From the NCBI RefSeq assembly GCF_023898315.1, contig NC_064618.1, forward strand, positions 183,697,548-183,761,547: DNA of 64,000 nt, given 5' to 3'. Of this stretch, positions 1 to 11,699 are shown one piece after another. Position 1 is the first letter of the stretch. The number at the start of each line of letters is the position of its first letter. The translations under genes were made by a program, and so were the position numbers. Under the pieces are notes generated by a model. The model saw nothing but the letters and a program-made list of their open reading frames with translations. It searched no databases and was not told the origin of the DNA. This DNA comes from Schistocerca nitens (Eukaryota > Arthropoda > Insecta > Orthoptera > Acrididae).

Positions 1-185
1 TTTCAGATTTACTAGTTTCCCTACCACGTTCAAGCTTCTGACATTCCACGCCCCGACTCGTAGAACGTTATCCTTTCGTTGATTATTCAATCTTTTTCTC
101 ATGGCAACCTCCCCCTTGGCAGTCCCGTGCCGGAGATCCGAATGTGGGACTATTCCGGAATCTTTTGCCAATAGGGGGACCGAAC
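1..185 (-). pseudogene. LINE 5' fragment: start of AP-endonuclease ORF
   Basis: On the minus strand an ATG at 102-100 opens a frame that runs off the window start. It contains VGAWNVRSLNVVGKLVNL, which resembles the first conserved strand and N-containing motif of the AP-type endonuclease at the N terminus of many non-LTR retrotransposon polyproteins. A parallel, much more decayed motif lies at about 13645-13720. The endonuclease nicks target DNA during target-primed reverse transcription. Only the first 34 codons plus untranslated leader are present. The copy abuts a Tc1 relic near 185-200, so its upstream side is probably truncated. The clade is unresolved (RTE/L2-like by motif feel only). 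Confidence 0.6.
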
Positions 186-199
186 ACGTTTTGATTATG

Positions 200-1383
200 A
201 GTCAGAGACGCTACCCCTAGACCTCGTGTAAGGAGGAGAATTTCGTACCATCAAGTTTCCGACTTTGATAACGGTCGGATTGTAGCCTATCGCGATTGCG
301 GTTTATCTTATCGTTACATTGCTGCTCGCGTTGGTCGAGATCCAATGACTGTTAGCAGAATATGGAATCGGTGGGTCCAGGAGTGTAATACGGAACGCCG
401 TGCTGGATCCCAACGGCCCCGTATCACTAGCAGTCGAGATGACAGTCATCTTACCCGCATGGCTGTAACGGATCGTGCAGCCACGTCTCGATCCCTGAGC
501 CAACAGATAGGGCCCTTTGCAAGACACAACCATCTGCACAAACAGTTCGAAGACGTTAGCAGTAGCATGGGCTATCAGCTCGGAGACCATGGCTGCGGTT
601 ACCCTTGACGCTGCATCACAACAGGAGCGCCTGCGATGGTGTACTCAACGACGAACCTGGGTGCACGAATGTCGAAACGTCATTTTTTCGTATGAATCCA
701 GGTTCTGTTTACAGCATCATGATGGTCGCATCCGTGTTTGGCAACATCGCGGTGAACGCACATTGCTAGCGAGTATTCGTTATCGCCATACTGGCGTATC
801 ACCCGGCGTGATGGTATGGGGTGCCGTTGGTTACACGTCTCGGTCACCTCTTGTTCGCACTGACGGCACTTTGAACAGTGGACGTTACATTTCAGATGTG
901 TTACGACCCGTGGCTGTACCCTTCATTCGATCCCTGCGAAACCCTACATTTCAGCAGGATAACGCACTACCGCATGTCCTGTAAGGACCTTTCTGGTTAC
1001 AGAATATGTTCGACTGCTGCCCTGGCCGGCACATTCTCCAGATCTCTCACCGATTGAAAACGTATGGTCAATGGTTGCCGAGCAACTGGCTCGTCACAAT
1101 CGCCAGTCACTACTCGTGATGAACTGTGGTATCATGTTGAAGCTGCATGGACATCTGTATCTGTACACGCCATCCAAGCTCTTTTTGACTCCATGCCCAT
1201 GCGTATCAAGGCCATTACTACGGCCAGAGGTGGTTGTTCTGGGTACTGATTTCTCAGGATCTTTGCACTCAAACTGCGTGAAAATGTAATCACATGTCAG
1301 TTGTAGTATAATATATTGTCCAATGAATACCCGTTTATCATCTGCATTTCTTCTTGATGTAGCAATTTTAATGGCCAGTAGTG
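200..1383 (+). pseudogene. Tc1-type transposase relic, 5'-truncated element
   Basis: Remnant of a Tc1/mariner cut-and-paste transposase. Frame 1 (about 262-510) carries the paired-like helix-turn-helix: DFDNGRIVAYRDCG, then VGRDPMTVSRIWNRW. After a frameshift near 510-600 the catalytic domain reads VIFSYESRFCL, MVWGAVGYTSR and FQQDNALPH, with a stop at 982-984. A shifted frame supplies SPIENVWSMV. The first catalytic Asp is Tyr (codon 691-693). The second Asp (958-960) and Glu (1056-1058) remain. The 3' end is recognisable as ...GGCCAGTAGTG followed by TA at 1384-1385, as expected for a terminal inverted repeat and TA target. The matching left repeat is absent. At least two frameshifts and the catalytic substitution make it dead. 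Confidence 0.85.
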
Positions 1384-1385
1384 TA

Positions 1386-2492
1386 TTTTGTCACTTGAAA
1401 ACTCACTCTTCAAAACTATAGGGCCTTCGCCGTTGTCGTAGGGTGATGAAATTTTCCAATAAGTAAGGTTTCACTTACAAGAATTGGAAAAATCCGAACT
1501 CTGAGAACTTATAATTAAGTCACACGAAAATTTTTTTTTGTATTTATTTTATTCGTCTTCCCTTTTACTATGGAAGATTTTGGCGCATCGAGTTCAGACG
1601 TGTGTCACACACAAAGATCTATGATCCCTTCACCGTGTGAAGATTGTAAGCTTCGAAGTCAGTGCAGTCGAAAGATTCGGTCATTTACGTCACATATTTC
1701 GAAAGTCGCATTGTCACTCATTAAAACTTACAGGGCACTTCCCGTTGACTTAGAAACATGAAATTCGTCAAAAAGCAAGTTTCTCAGTACAAATCAAGTA
1801 GAAAATGTTGAAAATTATACTTATATAACATAAAAAATATCTTTCGCCATTTGAACATACATTGTGTGAAACATCCGTCAAAAGCATAATAGACGAATAT
1901 TACTACATTCAAACATAAAATGTAAGCTGTAGTAATGTTTTATTAAGTAAATAAAAAATGTTTAGTTTAATCTTATTTCTATACATATATAAAGTCGCCT
2001 GCTCGCTTCTTTTTGTATGTCCGTGCTAGTCTGAGGAACTACTGCAGAACTTATGATACGATTTCGGAATTCACGGGACCAATACTATCGATAACAGACA
2101 AAAATTGTTGACATTCTCGATTCTCAGGACTGGTGAACTAGAAAGTAGAGACTCGCTATTCCAACCCCGCTGTTTAGAAAATCCCCCTATTCCGAAGAGA
2201 GACCAGAAAAGAAAACAGATTATTTAACTTAAGAACAGGAGAAATTAAAAAAACTTTCGTGAAAAAGATGTACATTTATAACTATACAAACAAGTTATAT
2301 GGAGACATACATAGAGCCAAAGCTTGATTAAAAAGGCTGAAACTACACTCTAATGAAAGCTGGTTATTTATGGTACAGTAGATACTGTACATGTCGATTC
2401 CATTCATAGAGTACCGTAAACACAAAAATAACCAATTTACACACACTTAAGAAGCAAAGTCAGTCATTTATTTATTATAAAGAGCACTGAAC
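1386..2492. other. No recognisable gene
   Basis: AT-rich sequence. A 63-codon frame at 1570-1761 has no family resemblance that I can see and is compatible with chance. The stretch near 1985-2100 looks vaguely like a dispersed arthropod repeat, but nothing inside the window confirms this. Confidence 0.4.
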
Positions 2493-2506
2493 TGACTTGA
2501 GGGTGC

Positions 2507-2704
2507 GCCGGCCGGGGTGGCCGAGCGGTTCTAGGCGCTATAGTCTGGAACCGCGAGACCACTACGGTCGTAGGTTCGAATCCTGCCTCGGTCATAGATG
2601 TGTGTGATGTCCTTAGGTTAGTTAGGTTTAAGTAGTTCTAAGTTCTAGGGGACTGATGACCTTAGAAGTTGAGTCTCATAGTGCTCAGAGCCATTTGAAC
2701 CATT
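2507..2704 (+). mobile_element. tRNA-headed SINE (family A), full length
   Basis: The head has a Pol III A-box-like GTGGCCGAGCGGTT and B-box-like GGTTCGAATCC. It is followed by a body (GATGTCCTTAGGTTAGTTAGG...) and the tail GAGCCATTTGAACCATTT. A perfect 14-bp target-site duplication, TGACTTGAGGGTGC, lies at 2493-2506 and 2705-2718. The A-box and long variable region suggest a Ser/Leu-type tRNA origin (inference). Eight copies occur in this window. It is not a tRNA gene, because the body continues past the acceptor position. Confidence 0.93.
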
Positions 2705-2999
2705 TGACTTGAGGGTGCAATGTTCCACTAACGCTGCATGAAAATTACGTGATTTGGTGTTGATGATCAGTGTTGATCGACGTACATTTGCCGCGTCAGT
2801 CTGAGGGTTCACCTACTCCTCTCTTTCCTCCGAGTCGATCTGAGCTAATGAGCCATGCTCCATTGTTACGATGTCTTCGTCTCCGTAGTCGTGGTGGCTC
2901 TCCACTCGTCAATACAGCTTTCTTCCGTGTCTGCGCAGCCAGGAATTTGCTTGACTAGTCGAAGAGCGTCCAGTCTTTACGAGTGTGAAAGTTATTCCA

Positions 3000-3970
3000 A
3001 CAAATTCCAATGTAGGCCAGACATTTTACCATGATTTTTATAATGCGCTTTTACACCAAACTTGAACCAATCAGTAAATGACATCTTTTATTGTAATTTT
3101 CTTAAGTTTTTAAAAGATTGTGATTTAGTTTTCACTCTCTTGAAGTAAGGTGCGAAGGAGCATTTTTCTGTAATTTTGTTTAATAGCCTGCAACACACCC
3201 TGGTACATTAGCTGAACAATTGAAGTTACACTCGGTGGCAGAAACACTGCTTTTATGTCTTCACAAACAAGTTTCATTTGTTCTCCGTAGGACGATGTAT
3301 TGCCTATAAACAGCAGAATTCTATTTCTCTCTACTGAACGCAGTCAGTTTAGGGAGAAATTGGTGCTCGACCATTCCTTGAACAAGTCGCGCTGCATCCA
3401 AGCATGTTTTTGAGTCTTATAATACGCAGAAAGTGAGGTGATGTTAATGTTTCCGATCACTCGTGGTTTCACCGATTTGCCTATTATCATCAACCGAGGA
3501 GATGCTGCAAGCTAAGACGGTCTGACGTTGTTCGTCCATTTTAAATCCTGGGGCAAATTTTTCTTCTTGTGAAGCAAGAATTTTGCTACGCAAAGCCTTA
3601 AAATTCAATGCGGTTTCATCAGTCTTGTAAACTTGCTGCGGTGAGCAGTTTTGAGAAGAGACACTGACAGCTTCCCTCCAGCAATTGTGAGTTGTCTGAT
3701 TGCGTATCTTTTCTTCCAACGATCCAAAAAACCAACAGCTAATTGAAAATGATGGGTCACCATCCACAAACTCGTTCTGTTGAAGGGCCTTTTCTTGTGT
3801 TAAAGGACCAGAAATTTGGATTCTTTTCTGTCTTTACTGAGCGAACCAAACAGTCACGTTTTTCATGTGAAGACACAATCGCTATTTTGGCGCTTCTCAA
3901 CAGTTATTTTTCACTTGAAACAGAACAAAATTGCTCAATTTTAACGCGACTTTTTTCCAATCACTAATCG
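3000..3970 (-). pseudogene. Jerky/Tigger-type (DDE_1) transposase relic
   Basis: Minus-strand relic of the catalytic half of a pogo-superfamily DDE_1 transposase, the type also seen in jerky and CENP-B relatives. At 3767-3444 the frame includes VYKTDETALNFKAL and EEKFAPGFKM, which match the first catalytic Asp (DET) block. Lower down, in other frames, come a block reading LLFIGNTSSYGE and then IKAVFLPPSVTSIVQLMYQGVLQ and NYRKMLLRTLL in pieces. The positions expected for the second Asp (DNA) and third Asp (MDQG) read as Gly and Tyr, so two of three catalytic residues are lost. No terminal repeats were found. Frameshifts separate the blocks. Confidence 0.75.
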
Positions 3971-3979
3971 TTACTTTTC

Positions 3980-5907
3980 CGACACCATACTAGGGTGACT
4001 ATTTGTATGGTACCCTTAGTGCGCGGGTCCTATTCGAACTGATCCAATTATTTTTTTCAGTAATAAATACTGACCTCAGGTGTCCGAGTTACACAACATT
4101 ATAAAATATGTAAGCACAAAATTGAACATTCCCCAGGCCAACATCGAGAATTATAGTGCGTTATAAGCGTGAGCTGTGCAGTTATAATTTTACATATGTA
4201 CACCTCATAGTAAGTGAATTTGCTACCACGGTTTCCAAAACTCACCTGTTTAATGAGAAAGGTCTAGCACAGCCAAATATGCTAACATAAATGGAAAGCT
4301 TTACACCATTACATATCATTCCGATACTTATAAAAAACCTTGGAAATGCTGATGACAATAAATGTATTAAATGATTAAATTTTCACTCCACTGGAAACAG
4401 ATTTTTCATTTCAACATCAGCTTGAAGTGATCACCACGGGGAGGAATGTGTCTTGCATTAGTTTTGTCGTGCAAGCAGACACGAGCTTCTTACTCACCAT
4501 GTCTGTTCGAGAAGACTTTTGGGTGGAGCCTGGAGTAAAACTATACGCACTCTCACTCCATCCCAGACATGTTGTATGAATGATTAGTCGGAGGACGAGG
4601 TAGGCCCCTCGAAAATCCATAGGCTCCTCTAGGTTTTTTGGTGTCTTGAATTATACTTTCTGGAATATGCTCATGAAAGGTATGACAACAGTGTTTGTCA
4701 TTCTTGTCACTCGCTGGCGAGTATTCAGCCACCCTTCATCAATGAATGAATTGTAGGTCTGGCGGCGTTGCTACAATCAGGGTACTCTCCACACTAACGG
4801 ATGCGGAAACATATGACTACTAAATATGACACAAATCGAAATTAATTTAATTTATTCCGAAAAAATTATTTACAAAACAATTGATACACGGAGGACACAT
4901 CAATATAATTAAACCTTGGCATATCTCATATGGGGGATGAGGGGAAGATACTATTAATCACTAGTATTCACAATACTAGTAATCACACAAGTGAATTAAT
5001 TGTTATCACGAAGTGACAAGTGATTGTCCTGATCATCAACGATAGGATTCCCTACAGTTACAAAACTTTTGTTTCCTAAAACGAAGCTCAGTCTGGTTTC
5101 TGTGTCCCATCATAGGTGCATCTGCAAAGTTATAAATAAGTAAAGACGTCAATCCAGATTGTTAACATTAAAAAAGATAAATAGAACTTACACTAAAAAT
5201 CTTAAGAAAAAAATCCCTTGTACGTACATAAAATGTGATTTCTTAAAAGACGAACAACACAGTTTAAATTATGTCAAAATAGGGCATCGCTGGTACACGG
5301 CATAAAACGGGAGGCCCTCTCAATTCCTACACCTGCTGAAAAGCCTCTCTCACAACAGGAGCTAAATACAAAGAAAAGGGTACTCAAATGAAAAAAAAAA
5401 GCGGCACCACCGTAAATAAAATAAAATTATAAACTATTGCCGATCCAATATCCCATATACCCCAAATCTAACAAAGGTGTTGGGTGTGCCAAACACGGAG
5501 AGGCACATAGACAGTCTTTCAAACACTGAAACGAACAAAAAAAGGGGGTACACGACCTGTGCACCAACAATGTGACCCGGGAGTAAAGGGTTGCGACTTG
5601 CCAGTGCTACATACACACCCATCTGGTCCTTGGTAGGCAAACGCCAAATATGAAATGCAAGCGGGTGAGTCATATAACCGCAACATAAGAGAGTACACCG
5701 ATCGGACGGGCTCAAGGTCAGATTCTGAGAGATTATTACCGTTGTTGTCAGGTCCGAGAACTCAAAGACTAGCATCAATTGCAGTGAAAGCTAACTCGAC
5801 TCATGTACGTACCAGAGAGGCAATAATATTACAGATTATAATGTGTGCCCTAGCCCACCGCAACCCAACAAATGGGGCCAAAAACAAGTGAATTGATATA
5901 AAATCTA
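3980..5907. other. No recognised gene
   Basis: AT-rich sequence with scattered short frames. The longest is 114 codons on the minus strand at 5778-5434. I see no catalytic or structural motif in it. No tRNA-like boxes or inverted termini were noticed. Confidence 0.4.
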
Positions 5908-6178
5908 CACCGATGAGCCAAAACATATTGACCACCATCTTAACAGCTTGTTTGTCAGTCTTTTCAACGGAATGCGTCACTGATTCTGCTTATCAAGGAT
6001 CAGACGATTTGTTGGTATGTTTGTGGACGTGTGTGGCATTAGATGTCTATGCGCAAGTCGCGTAATTCCTGTAAATAACGGGCCGCTGATATGTGAACGC
6101 GCTGTTGGCGACCTTTAGAACTTTGCTCAGGTTTGTGTGTCACTGAGAGATATACTGTGTTATAGCAACCGTTTATAC
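5908..6178 (+). mobile_element. Tc1-type element end, coding region absent
   Basis: Starts after TA (5906-5907) with CACCGATGAGCCAAAACATATTGACCACC. This is near-identical to the terminal repeat of the Tc1 copy at 31391 (CACTGATAAGCCGAAATAATGTGACC). About 250 bases of subterminal sequence follow, and I see no transposase frame. It could be a solo end, a truncated copy or one side of a MITE. The right boundary is a guess. Confidence 0.6.
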
Positions 6179-6179
6179 T

Positions 6180-8576
6180 TTTTGTGGACTCGCAAATTAA
6201 TTGTTCAACATAATTTTCGGAGGAGGAATTATGTACTATTTCCGATGAAATTCTATCCCTATTCGTTCTCTTGCTGGCTTATCACAATGTTCAGTGGGAA
6301 CCAATGAAAATGAAGGACATTTCTGCTTGTCTGAATGCGTAACCTAAAGCGATACAGACCGACACTGACAAAGCTCTGCTGACAGGAAATAAACGTTTTA
6401 ACATTCAAACGAGACCAGTGACCTTAATATATAGATAAAGTGAAGAAATCACAAAACCGCAAATTCGACAGTCTACTGACGAGGTATTAGAATGTAGTAA
6501 AGCCTTTGCTCTATGGAGGGGTGGCCTTAGTATACTGCTGCGGCGATTTGTCTGGTGGCAGTTGGTCGCTAGAAAATCTCAGGATGTATTTCTTTGCGAT
6601 GCACACTTTAACGAAAAATGTTAGCGTTTTATGAACCAATACATATAGTTGCGGAATTCCGTTATTTATCTGCGCTTCAACGATGAAACAAATCTGATGA
6701 CGGCTGATTTTAGATGTTACAAGGAAGAATCTAGCACTGCAACCCCATTTCTCCACACCAGAAAAATTTCAATCACCTACGTAAAAAAGAACTAAAAATA
6801 AAACTCACGAGATTCAGTAGCGTTGATTATGAGCTTCATCCTAGGAGTCTTAGATACAAAGTTTAGTAAATGTGGAAGACATAAAACGAAAAATTAGTTC
6901 GAAGTGGTTTGAGGAGATGCTTGAGACCCTGTCCCAGTTGAGCTAGTTTACCATGGATCCAGTTGAGGCAGACGATCGTAATGATAAATTACCTCGAAAC
7001 TCAGTAATAAACTGGTTAAAAAATAAAATAAAATTTCCATCACCTTCTAATCTGTGAATGTTAATGTACCAAGCTTTAAGGAGAGTAGCGAATAAAAAAA
7101 TATGTCTTATTAGAAACCAAAAAATAATGAAAGTAAATGCAGTCGTCACAAAATTCCTCATATCTATATATCTCTAAAACCAAAATCTGCTGCAGAGAAA
7201 CATTCAGACCTGTGTAGTTCCAAAAGGTAATCGAGATACTGAGTTCTTACTAAATCTTGTCCCACTCACCTGTGGTCCTCCTCAGGGTCACACAGTGTAC
7301 GAGGAGGCTCACCTGACGACGCACTGCCAGTTTCGAGTGGTTGCAGGCGTGCTCACTCATTTCACTTTAGAAAATACCACAGGTCACTACATTCGGTTGT
7401 TTCCCGCCTCCCGAAGGAGAATGTTCATGAGGTGGACGTAATGTGCTCGACAACTTTTGTTTTGGAAGAAAAATTTATAGTTGAAATTTTTACGGTTTGA
7501 CAATATAGACTATTATTAGCGTCAATAAGGAATCCTGACAGCCCAATTTTTTCAAGCACTAAGAAAGCAAGAAGATTAATAGACTGGATTGTCCTGTCCC
7601 GCACTGCACATCCCTCAAATTACCCTCGATAGCAGAGAGAGGCTTCCGACATTCTTGGTGCGAAACATGACTGGTCCATCAGTCTGAAGGCTGCGTTGCT
7701 GACAGTTGCACGGAACGCTAGCCGAGTTTGCGACTGTCACCGTGGAGTGGGAAAAATGTGCTGTTGTTCGTAATGGACACCTAGAGACCACACCGACGGT
7801 TGCATACAGTCTTGAAGATTAGTACATTCACATTCCCAGATAAGCAGGTAATGGAAGTTTCATTTGATTTTTTGAGAAGTTTATTACCGCATATCGCTCC
7901 CATTTGCTGCCGAAAAGTTAGTGCGCAGCTCTCGTTCTGCTTGGGGTATCCAAGAGCTATGATTTGTATGTAACAGTCATCACTAGGTAGTGATGCGCGC
8001 GGTTGTCGACTACGAACTAGATCTTCAGTAGTACGTGTTCCACTGTAGCAAATGAATGTTGGAAATACGTCGTTGTGGAATAAGCCAATATAGCAGGGCA
8101 GTTCCCCTTACTGACAATCCCACATATCATAAAGTGATATTGTCACAAAGACTTGAAATATCCGATGCCTGCTGACAGACTGAACAGTGTAAACAACGCC
8201 TACTGTTCCGTTCTGAAATGGAAAGAGCGAACCCTTCTGAACTGCACTGACATTGTAGGTTTACTGTCGCCACCAGTAGATGGGAAGCTCTTCACAGAGT
8301 TATTCTGTTTGGGAAAGAGACCTTAGGAAGAGATTTCCGAAAAAGAACTCAGACCAAGCAAGTCATAAGAGTGATGCAAAAGGTTATCAGTTGGGTGGAA
8401 AATAAAGTTCTTGAGTAGACTCATGACGTCTTCCAAACGTCGGACACGATATTTAGTTATGCGTACTAAAATTCGCAATAGGTAGTCACCGGTAACTGCT
8501 GTGTATTTTATCTGAAATTCTCTGCTAGTAAACGTCAGATTCAGCTCTGAATTTCTTTTTGTTTTTGAATCGTCAG
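6180..8576. other. No recognised gene
   Basis: AT-rich intergenic-type sequence. Frames at 6511-6756 (-), 6943-7161 (-) and 8323-8601 (-) show no recognisable domain. No repeat termini were identified. Confidence 0.4.
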
Positions 8577-9450
8577 TCGTCTGACTGGTTTGATGCTGCA
8601 AGCCACGAATTCCTCTCCTCTGACAACCTTTTCATCACAGAGTAGCACTTGCAACCTACGTCCTCAGTTATTTGCTTGATGTATTCCAATCTCTGTCTTC
8701 CTCTACAGTATTTACCCTCTACAGCTCCTTCTGTCCTGGAAGTTACTTCTGTATGTCTTAACAGCTGTCCTGTCATCCTGTCCCTTCTTCTCGCATTGTT
8801 TTCCATATATTCCTTTCCTCTCTGATTCTGGGCAGAACCTCAACATTCCTTTCCCTCTTCAGTTCACCTAATTTTCAACATTCGTCTGTAGCACTACATC
8901 TCAACTGCATCGATTGTATTCTGTTACTGTTTTTCAACAGTCCATGTTTTACTTTCATGTATTTCTGTGCTCCAAAAGTACATTCTAATATATTTATTCC
9001 TCAAATTAAGACTTATGTTTGGTACCAGTAGTCTTCTCTTGGCCAGGAATGCCCTTTGTTAAAGGTGATGTGCTCCTTGCTTCGTCCGCCATTGCTTATT
9101 TTGCTGCATAGGTAGCAGAATTCCTTAACTTCATCTACTTCGTGACCATCAATCTTGATGTTAAGTTTCTCGCTGTTCTCATTTCTATTACTTCTCATTA
9201 CTTTCGTGTTCCTTCTATTGACTCTCAATCCATATTCTGTGTTCAGTAGACAGTTTATTCCACTCAGTAGATCCTGTAATTCTTCTTCACTTTCAGAGAG
9301 GGTAGCAACGTCATCGGCGAATCTTATAAGTGATGTCTTTTCACCTCGAATTTTAGTTCCACTCTAGAACCTTTCTTTTACGTCCGTATTTGCGTCTTCG
9401 ATGTATAGATTGAACAGTAGCGGCGAAAGTCTGCATCTCTTTTAACCCGA
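8577..9450 (-). pseudogene. LINE reverse transcriptase, 3' half relic
   Basis: Minus-strand remnant of a non-LTR retrotransposon polyprotein. From 9450 downward come RGCRLSPLLFNLYIED (palm entry), LIRFADDVATLSESEEEL (catalytic FADD box, intact), GLRVNRRNTKVM (motif D region), KIDGHEVDEVKEFCYL and, near the end, RMTGQLLRHTEV with LEYIKQITEDVGCK. The order matches the RT palm, thumb and C-terminal tail. Several frameshifts separate the blocks. Related fragments lie at 24325-25240, 53740-54080 and 59286-59460. The N-terminal endonuclease is missing from this copy. Confidence 0.85.
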
Positions 9451-9549
9451 GTAGTTCGAATACCACCACTAACACGATACAGTAGTGCCTGTGTTGTTAA
9501 GAAGAACGGTGCAATGTCCGTTCGTCATTCACTCATGTAGCTGATGGTT

Positions 9550-9800
9550 ATTACAATTCGCAACTTCGAATACACTTCATGTGTTTCATAACGGCTTTAG
9601 TCGCCGCAGTGACTGTACGGGAATTACATAATGTGTGTACGAGTACAGGCTGTAGCGCAGAAGCGACGACATATGGAAGTCTGGGAGTCGTTCTGGGTTG
9701 TGCTTGGATAGCCAAGGCGGTTAAGGCAACCACTCTCGTAAAGCAGGAAATCATTGTTCAAGTCCCAGTGCGACACAAATTTTCATTGGCGTAATTCATT
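9550..9800 (+). mobile_element. tRNA-related SINE (family E)
   Basis: The segment ends with a tRNA-like block: TAGCCAAGGCGGTTAAGGC as A-box region, an anticodon-arm-like CTCTCGTAAAGCAGG, and GTTCAAGTCCC as B-box, then CACAAATTTTCA. The tRNA-like part sits near the 3' side instead of the head. I recall this arrangement from an orthopteran SINE (recollection). No clear target-site duplication was found, so the edges are approximate. Two overlapping short frames on opposite strands are by-products. Confidence 0.6.
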
Positions 9801-11690
9801 ATACGGCTGATGTCTCTTCGTATTGACAACAGTGAATGCATTTCACGTAGTCCACTATTAATACATAAAAATGAGTAAAGACGTTTGATTGACAGCAGAT
9901 TTACTGTGCAAATTTAGAACCACTTATCAACCGAGGTGAATTAATTCTGCTACCTTTGATACAAAATAACGCATTCTTTACGATCTACAAAAGTTAAGAG
10001 TAGACTAGCTCAAACAAAGACAGTGCTTTTCGCCGAAAGGCGCTTTCTGTTATCAAAAACATAGTTCTGAATTTTAGATGGAAAAATCTTAATATTTACA
10101 TCTGTAGTTCATATTTATTCTGCGGACTAATAGACAACATTACAGGCACATATTCTGTACCATCACATGTAAGTTCACAGTTACACAAACAGAAGCTATT
10201 GACCAAAAATGGACTCCAGCCATAGTCCGGAGTCAAGGGCAATGTATTCAACCAACAGCGTCCGGTGATGCTTGTAAAATGTCGGACTTACTTCGATATG
10301 CAAAGAGCTAGTTTTAGTTTCTTATTCCTTTTGTGGCACGACTGTGGGAATGTCACATAACTGGTCTACATTCTGCTCACTCTGTCGAATCGGGAATTGG
10401 GGTACCAGGTGCAAACAAACAAATATAGCGGTATGACGCAAGCGCAACGCGCGTATTGGCCATATTGACAGGCGTTAACACAAACAAAGTGGCAGGCAAC
10501 CCATTTGGTTGCGTGGCTGTGACTAGCGTTTACTACGCAGCTTTAGATCAGTGTTTAATGTGCAACACAATACCTTATAAAAGAATTTAGATTGTGGTTC
10601 GCTAAGTCCAAGAGGTAAAAGTGTTTAAAGGCAGATATTTTCTGCTACCTAGAATACTGCGCGTCTTTCAGTGTTATGAACATCATATGTTCTCAAATTC
10701 TCAAAGGAGATACTTCAACGACCGTATTGGAAACGTACGAAAATTAATATACAAGCTGCATTCACAACATGAAATTACTGTTTCCTGTACTCTAGTTTCT
10801 TGTTTTCTTTACCTCACTATCGGAATATTGTCTTTTCAAATCTTTAGCGTTGTAGAGATACCTTTTCTCCATATTTGAGCATGTTATTAGTAAGGGTGGG
10901 TAGATTATATGATACCAAATCCGTAAGAAAGTTACGGAAAATGAAAATAAGTAATGTCGGCAGAAGTACACTTGCATTAATTCATTGGTGAAACTTTTTA
11001 AATGTAAGAATCACACACATTGCTTATTTTGTAACAATCGCCGCCTACATCACAAATATAATAGCTTCTCAACCGCTAAAATTTCTCATCCCTCTCCCAG
11101 TCCACAAATAAACAACACGTAATGCAAAAATCTAAGACATATAAAAGATATTTGCATGAAAAACTCACGTTGCAGTTTGTCAAAACGTTACTGAGAACGT
11201 AAACACAACGATGAACACAATGAGCAAGTTGTGACCATTCTTGTAAATTTGCAACGAAATTGCCTGACCGAAATTTCGAGACGTTTATTAGGCGTGAACT
11301 CTGCTTTCAGCCTTTACATTTAATTAATACTTCAATCAAAATACGTAACTGATCCATAGAGAAGTAATTATATTTACTGTGTGATTTCATACCTTTAACG
11401 ATACATTTGTTAGTTAAAAGAATACCTCTTTATATACTGTTGCACCACTGAAGCAGCCTAAAGTAAACGAGTTATCACTTTCACAGTTAAGAACAAAACA
11501 GCTAAAAGACATATTGATAGGTAATAAGCTCTCATTACTTCAATATTTGACGTTTTTGCAGCGGTAAATTACAAGACGTGTTGTCCACGTCTCATTTCTT
11601 TAAGTCTCCACGCAATTCTTCCAGGAAGTACTTCCCAACACTTAAATTTTTGTTAGTTATTAAAATGTTTCTCTTCGTCAGAGAATATCT
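9801..11690. other. No recognised gene
   Basis: Very AT-rich stretch without motifs I can name. Frames at 10621-10878 (+) and 10792-10977 (-) are antisense to one another and look spurious. Confidence 0.4.
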
Positions 11691-11699
11691 AATTGGCTT

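Noticed and set aside
2507-2600. tRNA gene candidates with A- and B-boxes, here and at the other SINE heads
   Set aside because: Each continues into a shared non-tRNA body and is flanked by target-site duplications. Arms carry mismatches. They are SINE heads.
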